Assembly: GCA_958450365.1 (NCBI GenBank) | Contig: CAUEEP010000757.1 | Location: 357,001-421,000 of the forward strand | Direction: 5' to 3' | Source: Mesorhabditis belari | Lineage: Eukaryota; Nematoda; Chromadorea; Rhabditida; Rhabditidae | Length of the DNA: 64,000 bases | Shown: positions 1 to 10,909 of the stretch, piece after piece | How positions within the stretch are numbered: position 1 is the first letter of the stretch | Layout: each line of letters begins with the position of its first letter | Position numbers and translations under genes: made by a program | Notes under the pieces: model-generated | Databases searched by the model: none | What the model saw: the letters and a program-made list of their open reading frames with translations, nothing else | Told to the model about the DNA's origin: nothing

Positions 1-298
1 AAATACCAACTATAAAGGAACTGAATAGGATCATAAAGGAACTCTAAAGGAACTACAAAGGAACTATAAAGGAACTTTAAAGGAACTAAATACCAACTAT
101 AAAGGAACTGAATAGGAACTATAAAGGAACTACAAAGGAACTATAAAGGAACTATAAAGGAACTTTAAAGGAACTAAATACCAACTATAAAGGAACTCAA
201 TAGGATCATAAAGGAACTCTAAAGGAACTATAAAGGAGCTATAAAGGAACTAAATAGGACCTAGAAAGGAACTCTAAAGGAACTCTAAAGGAGCTATA
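1..298. repeat. A+G-rich minisatellite at window start
   Basis: The first ~300 bases are imperfect copies of a 10-12 bp unit of the form CTATAAAGGAA, sometimes with AAATACCA or AATAGGATCA variants, giving a higher-order period. It runs off the left edge of the window, so the true length is unknown. No coding potential is seen. Confidence 0.9.
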
Positions 299-700
299 AT
301 GAATCAATTAGTTTTTAAAAAATGACGGATATGCCCCTAGTTTTTAAAAAGATTGCTTTTAAGATCACAAAAGAACTTGGGTTTTGAAAAAAAATCCAAA
401 AATGAAAAGAAAATTGTAGAATACTCCCTCTTTTGCTAGCTCGTTTTCTAAGATTTGTCAAGAAACTACCGTAATCTTGTCTCTAGTTTGTCCTGCTTTT
501 ATCAGGTGATATAGCAAAATAAAAAAAGATATCAAAAAGTAAATCGATCAGTTAAAACTAGAAACGAGTTTACGTTTAGAGTATTGTGTTTTCTAAAATG
601 AACCAATTAGTTTTTAAAAAATGCCCAGACATGCCTATTTCTCAACTTCTTTCAGAGATCTTAATTCGTCAACTTTTTCAATAAAGTCTGGCAATAAGAA

Positions 701-773
701 GCACGTGTGGCTGACTGGTTAAGTGTCTTTTATCTTAATCGGAAGGTCGAGGGTTCGAACCCCACATGCGACA
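701..773 (+). tRNA. tRNA-like sequence, possibly Lys(CTT)-like, degenerate
   Basis: An A-box-like TGGCTGACTGGTTAAG and a perfect B box GGGTTCGAACCC are spaced as in a tRNA. The T stem pairs 4 of 5. The anticodon loop can be read as ATCTTAA, which would give CTT (Lys). The acceptor stem GCACGTG pairs poorly with its 3' partner and the anticodon stem is weak. It is either a tRNA pseudogene or a tRNA-derived element; a functional tRNA is less likely. Confidence 0.45.
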
Positions 774-2214
774 TGGTCACCCCCTTCGGATTTCCTTTCC
801 CTTCGGGTTGAGAGGTTTTCTGGAGGGCAGTCTGGTGGTTGTGGCCCCAGTTCTTTAAAGTGACAAGCCACTCCTTCATCGTCATCTTCCCTTCACCACC
901 AAAAAAGCTATTTAGTTCCCCATTGAGCTTAGGGTTAGAGAGCCGTCTGTCATGACGTGGGTTAAGTTAAGATATAGCCTAGTATTGTGTGTGTCGTTGT
1001 ATTGTGATTGATATATTTCGTGTATGCGATAAATTCACCACTGGTAGCCCCAGTCGGTATTTTTTTAATAAACAATAATTCAATAAAGTCTGGCGAATAG
1101 AAGCGAATCAGATAATCATAACCGCAAATAACATATTGCTACAATACTTTCACAAAAAAGAAAGAGAAATAGTTTAGTTTTATCTTTCAATTTACACCAA
1201 ATTATGAATAAAAAAAAAATTCTACAAATATGATTCCTTTTATCTATAATTACTCATTGCTTTTAAGTTCCAAAGATCATTGGGGAGGTTCCGGAAACGA
1301 TTAGGATCCTGCTTGATTTCCGGCTTGATCCACAGCCTGACCAGCAGAAAGGAATCGTTTATGGAGCTTTAGAACGTCCAGACTATGCTATATATATATG
1401 CTTTATTCAAGGGGTGAATAGAAGCGAATCAAATAATCATAAACGCAATCAACTTATCAATCGGTATACTTTTTAAAAATTGGTATGACTCGAATCGAAT
1501 CGAATATAACATATTGCTACAATACTTTCATCTTTTTAATATCCTTTCTCTCAACGAGCAAATCAAACGGATAATAAAAGAGATAAGAAAAGGGGAATAT
1601 TTCCCTTCAAACACATGAGACTTTGAAATTGTTTCAAAAGTCGAAATGATCACGAAAACAGTGAAATTCCTTGACGATCAGTTGACTCGCCTAGGATTTT
1701 CCCACCTTAATTCCGTGAAATGAAAAAGTAAAATGCTTTTTTATAAAATGAAAATGCATTTTTATTCTTGAGAATTCCCATTTATTTGCCCTCCGCCGCG
1801 AAAATATTCGATTTCCGACAAAAATATTTTCATTTTTTTTACTTTTTCTCACCAAACAAACTTTTCGTAATTACTAAAAGCCATAATTTACGACATTTTC
1901 TAAATAATTGTCTGGTAAAATGGATATTTTCGTATTTTTTTTGAGCTTTGAGATGTACAAGTTCATGAAAAATTGAGCGAATTTTGTGGTTCTACGACTT
2001 TTCAAAGGATAATTTATACTTAATGATGTGGTGATGAATTTTGTGTTTACCAAAACTCTTCTATAGGCTAGAATTGTATGGAAAAGCATAATGAACTTGA
2101 ACAAATTCATGAGAAAACTCATTTTTCTCCTTGCTCCTTTCCAAGAATTTGGACCAAGATATACGAAAAACAAACTTCGGAAAATCAGCGTTAAAAGGCT
2201 TTTGTCCATGACTG
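774..2214. other. Gene-free A+T-rich stretch
   Basis: No open reading frame here looks real. A ~40 bp segment with GAATAGAAGCGAATCA followed by AATAATCATAA occurs near 1095-1140 and again near 1408-1450, and CATATTGCTACAATACTTTC recurs near 1131 and 1508, so this is an old short duplication. Confidence 0.5.
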
Positions 2215-2857
2215 TATATATGTTACGTCCGAATCTGAAGAGACGTCCATCTCCGATCTGGACGTCCGAATCTGAGGAGATTCATTCTCCTCCGAAACGA
2301 ACGTCCATCTCTGAGTCGAACGTCCATCTCTGAGTCGAACGTCCATCACTGAGTCGAACGTCCATCACTGAGTCGAACGTCCATCACTGAGTCGAACGTC
2401 CATCACTGAGTCGAACGTCCATCACTGAGTCGAACGTCCATCACTGAGTCGAACGTCCATCACTGAGTCGAACGTCCATCACTGAGTCGAACGTCCATCA
2501 CTGAGTCGAACGTCCATCTCTGAGTCGAACGTCCGCTTCAGAGGAGAATTGCCAAACCGTACATATTACCAAATTATTTGTGAAGAAAAAAAAGTAAATT
2601 GAGAGAATTTCCATTTTAACTTCCTTTTTCATTTGTTTTGTTCAAAACATTGGATTTTGCATTTAAACTATTTGTTCTCAAGATCGGACGTCCGATTCCG
2701 AGAAGAATGATCATTCTCCTCCGAAACGGATGTCCGACTCAGAGATGGACGTCTGACTCTGAGTCGGACGTTCGTTTCGGAGGAGAATGAATCTTCTCAG
2801 ATTCGGACGTCCGGATCGGAGATGGACGTCTCCTCAGATTCGGACGTAACATATATA
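2215..2857. repeat. Fold-back element with ~95 bp inverted arms
   Basis: The left arm (about 2215-2315), beginning TATATATGTTACGTCC, returns in reverse complement at about 2760-2857, ending GGACGTAACATATATA. Both arms carry CGGACGTCC-type motifs and a TCATTCTCCTCCGAAACG block. The interior contains the tandem array at 2299-2531 and about 130 bp of A+T-rich sequence. No transposase is present. This is consistent with a non-autonomous fold-back or MITE element whose interior expanded. Confidence 0.8.
2299..2531. repeat. 19-bp tandem repeat, about 12 units
   Basis: The unit is GAGTCGAACGTCCATCACT, repeated nearly perfectly about 12 times, with edge units reading CATCTCT instead of CATCACT. It lies inside the left half of the fold-back element at 2215-2857 and shares the CGAACGTCC word with its arms, so the array was probably amplified from the arm itself. 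Confidence 0.93.
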
Positions 2858-3079
2858 ATATATTCAAATGATTTGATACCTTTTAATCTTCTCTTGAAAA
2901 CTAGTACAAAGTTGAGAAATTTCTGAAAAACAATAACAAAAGTTCTTAAAAGTCAAGTTTACACCAAAAAAATAATCGTCATTAGTACAGCTCGTATCGT
3001 CGTGAATTTATTGACTTATGAATTTGGTTTGTTTTCTTTTTTCTTTCTTTCTTTCATCAATTCATTTAAAGAATAGTTT

Positions 3080-3255
3080 CTATGCTAATTAAGGAAATTA
3101 AGGAAACTTTTAAAGACTAATTAAGGAACATTTAAGGACTAGTTAAGCAAACTTTTATGGAATAATTAAGGAAACTTTTGAAGAACTAATTAAAGAAACT
3201 TTTAAGGACTAGTTAAGGAAACTGTTAGGGGAATAATTAAGGAAACTTTTCCTGT
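3080..3255. repeat. Minisatellite of AATTAAGGAAACTTTTAAGGACT-like units
   Basis: About seven imperfect copies of a 20-25 bp unit containing TTAAGGAAACTTTT. No coding potential. Confidence 0.85.
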
Positions 3256-4400
3256 AATTTTCCCTTGCAAATCAACCAGTTTATTATCTGAAAACAAAAA
3301 TAGATTTATTTACCTTTAAACAAAAGACCCGATCAATTTTGAATGATTCATTTCTTGATGATTTTTCTTTCTTTAAAAGCCTTCTCCCGGTATTCCTCCA
3401 TGATGACAATACATCATGACATTCCAATTGTAGAAACATGTGAAATCCTGAAATATTTCACATTTTACAACAAATAAACATCTTTTAGCTGGAAACTTTC
3501 AAAAGTTTTAATGACTTTTCAAAGACCAAATCCGATTAGAACAGAAATTTGATTAGTTTTTATGGAATTTGGATGAAATGAATGATGAAATGAATGAAAT
3601 GAATGATGAAATGAATGAAATGAATGATTTTCGACATTTCTCCCTCACTTGTTTCTCAATTCGATCAATCTTTTCCCCAGCCGGATCACAGAAACGCAAA
3701 CATCGATCCCCGACGCCTAGCGTTGGATCCGATAACTTCAACGATTCACAACATTCACGATTATCCTAAAGGTTTAAAGATAAACGATTCTATAGTTCTA
3801 TATACTCAAAATTTCAACAATTTTCCTCTACCTGATTCTGCGCCGCGCAATGAAGAACTTTCGTCAAATCTGTCAACTTACACCCGGCTCTTAGCACCTA
3901 GAAAATGATATAAATAATGATTAAGCTATAAGATTAAAGTTATTTTTATATTCTTTTCGAACTTTTCTCAAATTCGATCGAGCCTCCGTTTCGTCGGATT
4001 CGAATTGACACGCGTCTCGACAAACTTCTGGCACTCGTTGCTCACAACAACTTCTAAAGAGAAAAAGAATTTCTCATATATTTCTATGATTATTACTTGA
4101 AAAGAGCATCAGCTTTTTCTTTGTTTAAACATGGAGCAAATTGGTTTTCCTTATTCCCACAATCTTTACAGAAAATGAGCGGGGAAATGAGGAGAAGATA
4201 GAAAAATCGGAGAATCATTCAAGTGACAGAAGCTGAAAGTGACTAGTATCTGAAATATTCAAGAAATTGAAGTAACAATGAGTCTGAGAAAGTCCGAGAA
4301 AGCTGAATTCATTTGAAAGAAGCTTTTCCTGAAATGTTAGCTGAAAGGAGCGCACTTCTAAACACGAAAAACTAAAAAACTAGAAAATTCTATTTTTGCA
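3256..4400. other. Gene-free interval with a short microsatellite
   Basis: Contains an AATGAATGATGAAATG microsatellite at 3572-3625. Open frames near 3553-3908 are short, overlap on both strands and resemble no family. No gene is called. Confidence 0.5.
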
Positions 4401-4439
4401 ATGTATAAAAGTCGATGCTTCACTTTAACAGATGGAATT

Positions 4440-4525
4440 GAGAGTAAAGCTATCGGATTTCTCGTTGTACCTGAATTTAGAGGTGTTGAAGTATGAAAAA
4501 GGTCATGAACAGGGATGTAAAGATG
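4440..4525 (-). pseudogene. Detached fragment of the class 3 lipase gene
   Basis: About 80 bp starting GTAAAGCTATCG and running through TTTAGAGGTGTTGAAGTATG nearly match 5428-5505, the 5' end of the penultimate lipase exon plus the adjacent intron. It lacks the rest of the gene, so it is a third, partial copy lying 600 bp beyond the lipase stop codon. The shared segment crosses an exon-intron border, so it arose by DNA-level duplication and not from mRNA. Confidence 0.75.
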
Positions 4526-4679
4526 AAAGAAAGTGTTCTCTCCACCAAAATTTCTCCCCCACTCAAAATCGAGGACATCTTTGAAATCTCTCAACAATGA
4601 ATCTCTTTCCCTTTTTTTTTTCTATTCACTTTTCATTGAGAATTAGGTCAAATCCTTTCCCCTGAATCTTTTCAAAATC

Positions 4680-5083
4680 AAACCACAGCCAATTGGTTTA
4701 ATTTTGATCAAGCCAAAACCAATTGGTTTCATTTTGATCAAACCATAACCAATTGGTTTAAATTTGATCAAACCAAAACCAATTGGTTTAATTTTGATCA
4801 AACCACAACCAATCGGTTTAATTTTGATCAAGCCACAACCAATTGGTTTAATTTTGATCAAACCAAAACCAATTAGTTTCATTTTGATCAAACCAGAACC
4901 AATTGCTTTGATTTTGATCAAACAACAACCAATTAGTTTAATTTTGATCAAACCAAAACCAATTAGTTTAATTTTGATCAAACCACAACCAATCGGTTTA
5001 ATTTTGATCAAGCCACAACCAATTGGTTTAATTTTAATCAAACCATAACCAATTGGTTTAAATTTGATCAAACCAAAACCAAT
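4680..5083. repeat. 30-bp minisatellite built of two palindromes
   Basis: About 13 units of 30 bp. Each unit contains the palindrome AACCAATTGGTT and the palindrome TTGATCAA joined by short A/T spacers. Because 30 is a multiple of three and stops are absent, long open frames exist on both strands (about 142 codons minus, 94 plus). These are a by-product of the repeat and are not called as genes. Variants (AATCGG, AATTAG, AATTGC) break the first palindrome in some units. Confidence 0.92.
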
Positions 5084-5151
5084 TAAACGTCATTTATTAA
5101 ATTAAATCTTTTATTTCAATTTGTACATATAATAAAAGAAAATTTTTGAGA

Positions 5152-7118
5152 TCATTGAGTGAAAAGTTTGAAGAAAACAACGAGAAAAGCGGCAAAAAGG
5201 GAATGAGTGAAAGCTGAGCTGCATCCAGCTGCTCCATAATCATTCACTTTTACCCCGAAATAGTGCAAATGCTCGCTGTTCACCTGAAATCAATCAAATT
5301 AGCGTTTGGTAACTTTGAACAATGATAATAGCTTCTCTACAAGCACTCACCACATCGACGATGAACTTGAAATCACTGAGCGAGTCACTGCACGTACCAT
5401 CCTCTCCAGATTGAGTTGAACAACGAGTAAAGCTATCGAATTTTTCGTTGTACCTGAATTTAGAGGTGTTGAAGTATGAAAAAGGTCATGAACAGGGATG
5501 TAAGCCCGGTAAAGGTCGGACCAGGTCCAACTTAGGCCCTACACTTTTGTCGGACCAGGTCAAGCTGTAACTCTATTCTACTAGGTATTTGTTGTAACCT
5601 CTACCCACCAAATCTCTTGTGTATGGTGATATGGCCCCGTTTTCGCTCCTGATGTGTCCATTGGTGGCCCGTGTGGTACGGGATCCGAGTTGTGAACAAT
5701 TCTCCACGTATATGGAACCCAATCCCGGAATGCGGTCGCCGTTTGGTAATCCCATGTGCGTGGCTGGCCAAACGTGTATAAACGGATCTGGAATCGAGTA
5801 ATGATTCTAGAATCATTCAAGAACTATTTACCTGATTGCTAGGGGCCAAGCCCTCAAGAGAGAGTCGAGCGGCTGTGACCGATGCCATTGCCCCACCCAA
5901 TGAATGGCCGGTGATGAAGAAAGTTGTTTCCGAGTTTGTTTGACTAAATTCATAGATTCTATACTAGTCATTTATTAGTAAAGTTTGAGCATCGATTTTA
6001 CTGTAATCAAATCCCAACTCACATTTGATTAGCCAAAGTTTTAGAAATATTTGATGAGGCTTGTGATTCCTCATCAAATTATCGGAAATTTCAACCCCGC
6101 TCCGCCCCTTTTACCATTAGCAACCAAACTTTCAACTCAAATATCTCCGTCTTGGATCATTCAATTTGAATTTTCTTGACATCATTCGATGCGCCAAGTC
6201 TTTCTCTATCGATTGTGATAAAAAATATTTCAATTGGACAACTCAACACCAAGAAATTTAAGCTTAAAGTTAGATTTCCAATGGGAGAGGGATATGTAAT
6301 CCGTATACTGTAATCAAAACCATTTTGATGTTCTATTTACCCAAGATTTGCCTTGATAGTCGGCCAAAGTGATCGCACACCCTCGTAGAAGTAGTGATTC
6401 ACCCTGCCACCTCCGTTATAAGTGCCTAAAACTTGGAATCATGAAAAGTCGAATCTTTTTTTTGCACTCACCAGCCTGGAACGCGTCATAAGTGTTGAGT
6501 GAGGAGATACTCTCAACAATCAATTGAGAGCCCCCATTTGTGCCACGAAAAGCAATCACATAATTATTCTTCACAGCCGAGTAGGCGATGTACATCTGAC
6601 ATTCGTTGTTCTTCTAAATCACTGACTCATTCAAATACTTGAACACTTTTACTCACACTATCGCAGACAGCAGTTTTCACGACCACTGTTTGATAATTGT
6701 AATCACTCCACGATTTGTCGAAGCATTGTTGTCGTTTTGCGTCGTCATTTGGGCCCAATTGACTGGCAACGGCTAGATCAAAGAATCGGCGAGCTGTGGC
6801 CGGATCGTAGTCGGTGTTTGTGGCAAGATCGTTGTTCTGCAAATGGACTTTGATGAGTTTTATCATGTCAAATATCATTCTTATACATTCTTTAGAGATC
6901 TGAAGATCTTCATATCTCTAAAGATCTCAAGAGCTAAATAAAGCATACAATTTAAAAGATTCAATCTAACACATTGAAAAGCGATGATTGCAATTTACTT
7001 TAAAGTACAGTACGTTAATGTACAGTATTTACAGTTTCTAACTCACCCATGGCAATAGACCAGCCAAAACTAGAAGCGGAGCGCTGAGAAATAGCAAATA
7101 AGAGGTGATTCTGAACAT
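5152..7118 (-). CDS. Class 3 (fungal-type) lipase, left copy, intact
   Basis: Predicted secreted triacylglycerol lipase of the alpha/beta-hydrolase Lipase_3 family. The start at 7118 opens a hydrophobic signal sequence (MFRITSYLLFLSAPLLV). About eight exons join in frame with short introns. Family marks are seen in order: IAFRGTNGG (oxyanion-region strand), the nucleophile elbow TGHSLGGAMAS, TFGQPRTWDY, the acid block HNSDPVPHGPP, and the YHHTQEIW histidine block, so the Ser-Asp-His triad is present. The HHTQEIW exon joins the next one as IWYNEKF across a donor GTGGGT near 5607. Several cysteines follow (CSTQSGEDGTCSD), and the C-terminus is hydrophobic (FAAFLVVFFKLF). It pairs head to head with the broken copy at 8796-10869. 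The chemistry class is certain; the natural substrate is unknown. Confidence 0.88.
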
Positions 7119-7245
7119 TCTGGAGAGATCGTTCTGACCTATTCTTCCCTTGGAAATCGACCTTTTGTAGAAGATTTTGAGGGAAAGGGGTTGATTCACC
7201 GTTATCACCTCTTTTTTTACCTGTTCTCCTTCTTTTTCTTCTTTT
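5405..7245. repeat. Left arm of the lipase palindrome
   Basis: This ~1.8 kb segment is the reverse complement of 8665-10515 at high identity across exons, introns and about 120 bp upstream of the lipase start codons. Introns are conserved nearly as well as exons, pointing to a recent inverted duplication. Homology fades in the last exon, where the two C-termini differ. Confidence 0.88.
6109..6292. repeat. MITE-like repeat inside the lipase intron
   Basis: Ends are inverted copies of CCATTAGCAATCTAACTTT-like sequence. Related copies sit at 9611-9800 (same intron, other lipase copy), 51250-51425 and in part 59845-59905. About 180 bp and non-coding. Because it is in both lipase copies, it was inserted before the inverted duplication. 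Confidence 0.7.
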
Positions 7246-7784
7246 TCTTCTTCTTTACCATCTCAGAATTTTTTCGGATAAGCCTTTCTTTTTTCTGGGA
7301 GACACGTCATCGACCCCTTCTTTACCCCTTCTTTACTCCTTCTTTACTCCTTCTTTACCCCCGCTTTCACCCCTTTTTGGCCTCTTTAGCATGCCCCATA
7401 CATGATAAAAATACAAGGATTTGTAATGGAAAAGAACTCTGCTTTCAAAATTTTTATCGAGTCATCGAATTTTGTGCAAAAATCTAGCTAGAGTCTGGGT
7501 TTTGAATTCTACCTCAATTCCAGCTAAAATTGCAAATTTTTAGCGAGAATACGAACTAAATCTAGCCTCTTTTTCACTTTTTATTGTAACCTTTATAAAA
7601 AAGACAAAAAAAAATGAGCCAAACTGAAGCTAAAAGAAAAATTTCTCAAAGAACTAAGCGATTCACAGAGCTTGTGAAACAATTTGGTTACAATTCATCT
7701 AACTTTCATCTAAAATCTAACTTTACATTAAATTCTGGATGTATAATAGAAATAAAAATGCATTTAGAAATGAAATCACTGAGA

Positions 7785-8175
7785 TTTTGGTTTACTTTCG
7801 AGTAGTTCTTGAGTCTAAAGCTAAAACGAAAACTATCTCAATCTTCAGTAAAATGTCTATTTTAACTTAATCAATCTTTAAAGTACGTTTTCCATTTTCT
7901 GACCCAAACTTTTCTCAAACTTTGCCAGTGATCTCTTCGATCCATTTCAGAAAGAAAACTTTGTAGTCAGCTCACAAAGACTGATGATTTTTTTCGTTTT
8001 TCTTCTCTGATACCAGAATTCTCATGACAGATCAAAGAGAGGGTAAAACGGTGATAAGGGTATAAATTTCACTCTTTGCTGATTCACTTCAAGAAAAACG
8101 ACTGATTTTAAGGCCAAGAGAACAAGGCATCAAAATGGGGAACTTTCAGAAATAGTTTTTTTTTTTGCGGAAGTT
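7785..8175. repeat. ~390 bp direct repeat, copy 1 (copy 2 at 11588-11972)
   Basis: Sequence from TAGTTCTTGAGTCTAAAGC through GAACTTTCAGAAATA recurs almost unchanged at 11588-11972. Both copies lie just outside lipase units, one in the palindrome spacer and one right of the second lipase copy. No coding sequence is evident. Local duplication accompanying the palindrome seems likely. Confidence 0.8.
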
Positions 8176-8640
8176 TTTGAGTTTTTGAGCAACGGCTAAC
8201 ATTGGTAAGGGAAGCTGCGATGTTTCGGTTTGAACAAAATTTATTCCTTTATTGCTTACTTTTAGCCTTTTTAAGATAACTGGATCGATCGATAAGCCGC
8301 CACGAACGAGAATCACGACAAAGGAAATTTTGCGGATGATGGAGGAAAATTGAGGAGTCGACGAAGAGAAATTGATGGAATGGAGGCAGGTGGAAGAGGA
8401 GGCCGGCCAGGAGAATGCCTGTAAATCCACCGGGTTTCAACTATTTCTTTGGTCATCACATAACAAGATCTTAGAAACTTCAAAAGTTATGTGCCAAAGC
8501 CTCTAACTCTTGAAAAGGATCATTGAATGCACTAGCTTCTGTTGGCATATCGATTTTCAAAACTTTCCAAGTCCTGGAGTAGTTTTATTAAAAAAAGTTT
8601 CGAAAAATTCAACTCTCAATGCATCAAATCGATCAAATTC
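8160..8640 (-). pseudogene. Inverted partial copy of the Na+/H+ antiporter gene
   Basis: Read on the minus strand this segment matches about 15840-16300 of the antiporter gene: the intron before exon 3, the whole exon encoding the KISFVVILVRGGLSIDP segment, the following intron and the start of the LPMLAVA exon. It stops short after LAVAQK, where the true gene continues LAVAPIIIE. It has no start, no flanking exons and no stop of its own design, so it is a non-functional fragment lying between the two lipase copies. Confidence 0.85.
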
Positions 8641-8664
8641 TACAATTTTAACAATATAATTAAA

Positions 8665-10515
8665 GATAAAGAAAAAGAATAAGAAGGAGAAAAGATGACA
8701 AAAGAGGTGATAACGGTGAATCATTCCTTTCCCCTCAAAATCTTCACAAAAGGTTGATTTCTAAGGGAAGAATAGGTGACAACGATCTCTCCAGAATGTT
8801 CAGAATCACCTCTTTTTTGCTATTTCTCAGCGCTCCGCTTTTCGTTTTGGCTGGTATATTGCCATCGGTGAGTTGGAAACTGTGAATACTGTACATTATC
8901 GTACTGTACTTTAGTGTAAATTGCAATGATCACTATTCAATGTGTTAGATTGAATCTTTTAAATCGTATCTTTTAAATTGTTTACTTTATTTAGCTCTTG
9001 AAGATCTTCAGGTCTCTAAAGAATGTATAAGAATGATATTTGACATGATAAAACTCATCAAAGTCCATTTGCAGAACAATGATCTTGCCACAAAACCGAC
9101 TACGATCCGGCCACAGCTCGCCGATTCTTTGATCTAGCCGTTGCCAGTCAATTGGGCCCAAATGACGACGCAAAACGACAACAATGCTTCGACAAATCGT
9201 GGAGTGATTACAATTATCAAACAGTGATCGTGAAAACTGCTACCTGCGATAGTGTGAGTGAAAGTGTTCAAGTATTTGAATGAGTCAGTGATTTAGAAGG
9301 GCAACGAATGTCAGATGTACATCGCCTACTCGGCTGTTAAGAATAATTATGTGATTGCTTTTCGTGGCACAAATGGGATCTCTGAGTTGATTATTGACGG
9401 TCTCTCCTCACTCAACACTTATGACGCGTTCCAGGCTGGTGAGTGCAAAAGAAAGACTAGACTTTTCATGATTCTAAGTTTTAGGCACTTATAACGGAGG
9501 TGGCAGGGTGAATCACTACTTCTACGAGGGTGTGCGATCACTTTGGCCGACTATCAAGGCAAATCTTGGGTAAGTAGAACATCAAAATGGTTTTGATTAC
9601 AGTATACAGATTACATATCCCTCTGCCATTGGTAATCTAACTTTAAGCTCAAATTTCTTGGTGTTGAGCTGTCGAATTGAAATATTTTTTATGACAAACG
9701 ATAGAAAAAGACTTGGCGCATCTAATGAACAAGAAAATTGAAATTGGATAGTCCAATACTGAGATATTTGGGTTGAAAGTTAGGTTGCTAATGGTAAAAG
9801 GGGCGGAGAGGGGTTGAAATTTCCGATAATTTGATGAGGAATCACAAGCCTCATCAAATATTACTAAAACTTTGGCTAATCAAATGTGAGTTGGGATTTG
9901 ATTGTAGTAAAAACGATGCTTAAACTTTACTAATAAATGACTAGTTTAGAATCTATGAATTTAGTCAAACAAACCCGGACACAACTTTCTTCATCACCGG
10001 CCATTCATTGGGCGGGGCAATGGCCTCGGTCACAGCCGCTCGACTCTCCCTTGAGGGTTTGGCCACCAACAATCTGGTAAATAACTCTTGAATGATTCTA
10101 GAATCATTACTCGATTCCAGATCCGTTTATACACGTTTGGCCAGCCACGCACATGGGATTATGAAACGGCGACCGCATTCCCGAATTGGGTTCCATATAC
10201 GTGGAGAACTGTTCACCACGCGGATCCCGTGCCACACGGGCCACCAATGGACACATCAGGAGCGAAAACGGGGCCATATCACCATACACGAGAGATTTGG
10301 TGGGTAGATTACAACAAATACCGAGTAGACTAGAGTTACAGCTTGACCTGGTCCGACAAAAGTGTAGGGCCTAGGTTGGACCTGGTCCGACCTTAATCTG
10401 GCTTACATCCCTGTTCATGACGTTTTTCATACTTCAACACCTCTAAATTCAGGTTCAACGAAAAATTCGATAGCTTGAGTTATTGTTCAATTCAATCTGG
10501 AGAGGATCCTACGTG
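8665..10515. repeat. Right arm of the lipase palindrome
   Basis: Reverse-complement partner of 5405-7245; the ~1.4 kb spacer between the arms holds the antiporter fragment and the 390 bp direct repeat. Confidence 0.88.
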
Positions 10516-10869
10516 CAGTAACCAGATCGGTGATTTCAACTTCACCGTCGATGTGGTGGGGTATCAATGAAATATTTTAGCTTTACAAGATACTTTATCT
10601 AACTTCAAGTACTAGGAAATGCCTTACAAGAATAAGCTTATATAAAAATTTCTAGAGTTTGTAATTTGTTGCACTAGTTTTAGGTGAAAAGTGAGCATTT
10701 ACGTTATTTTGGTGTCGACGTGAATGATTATGGAGCGAATGGTTGCGCGGATTCACCCAGTCCTAGTTCGAGTACTGCGCCCATCACCAGCACTATCACC
10801 AGCACCGCCTCAATTATCCATTCAATCCTCACTCCTTTCATTCTTCTTCTGGTTATACTTTGCAAATAA
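8796..10869 (+). pseudogene. Class 3 lipase, right copy, frameshifted
   Basis: Same exon plan as the left lipase: signal peptide from 8796 (MFRITSFLLFLSAPLFV), IAFRGTNG, the elbow TGHSLGGAMAS, TFGQPRTWDY, HHADPVPHGPP and YHHTREIW blocks are all present. Exon 2, however, reads GCCACAAAACCG where the left copy reads GCCACAAACACCG. The missing base shifts the frame after NNDLAT and reaches a TAG at about 9138. Downstream exons are otherwise open, ending in a Ser/Thr-rich linker (SPSPSSSTAPITSTITST) and a hydrophobic tail. The lesion is young, as nothing else has decayed. A sequencing or assembly error in the A-run is an alternative; if so this would be a second working lipase. Confidence 0.78.
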
Positions 10870-10909
10870 ATATTTTCTGCACAATTTGAATCTACAGATA
10901 TGATGCTAT

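Noticed and set aside
4643..5071. 142-codon open frame of IKIKPIGCGL repeats and its plus-strand mirror
   Set aside because: It is the 30-bp minisatellite read in frame; both strands are open because the period is a multiple of three.
7191..7487. Plus-strand frame in the lipase palindrome spacer with long Phe run
   Set aside because: A T+C-rich microsatellite-like stretch with no start context or family match.
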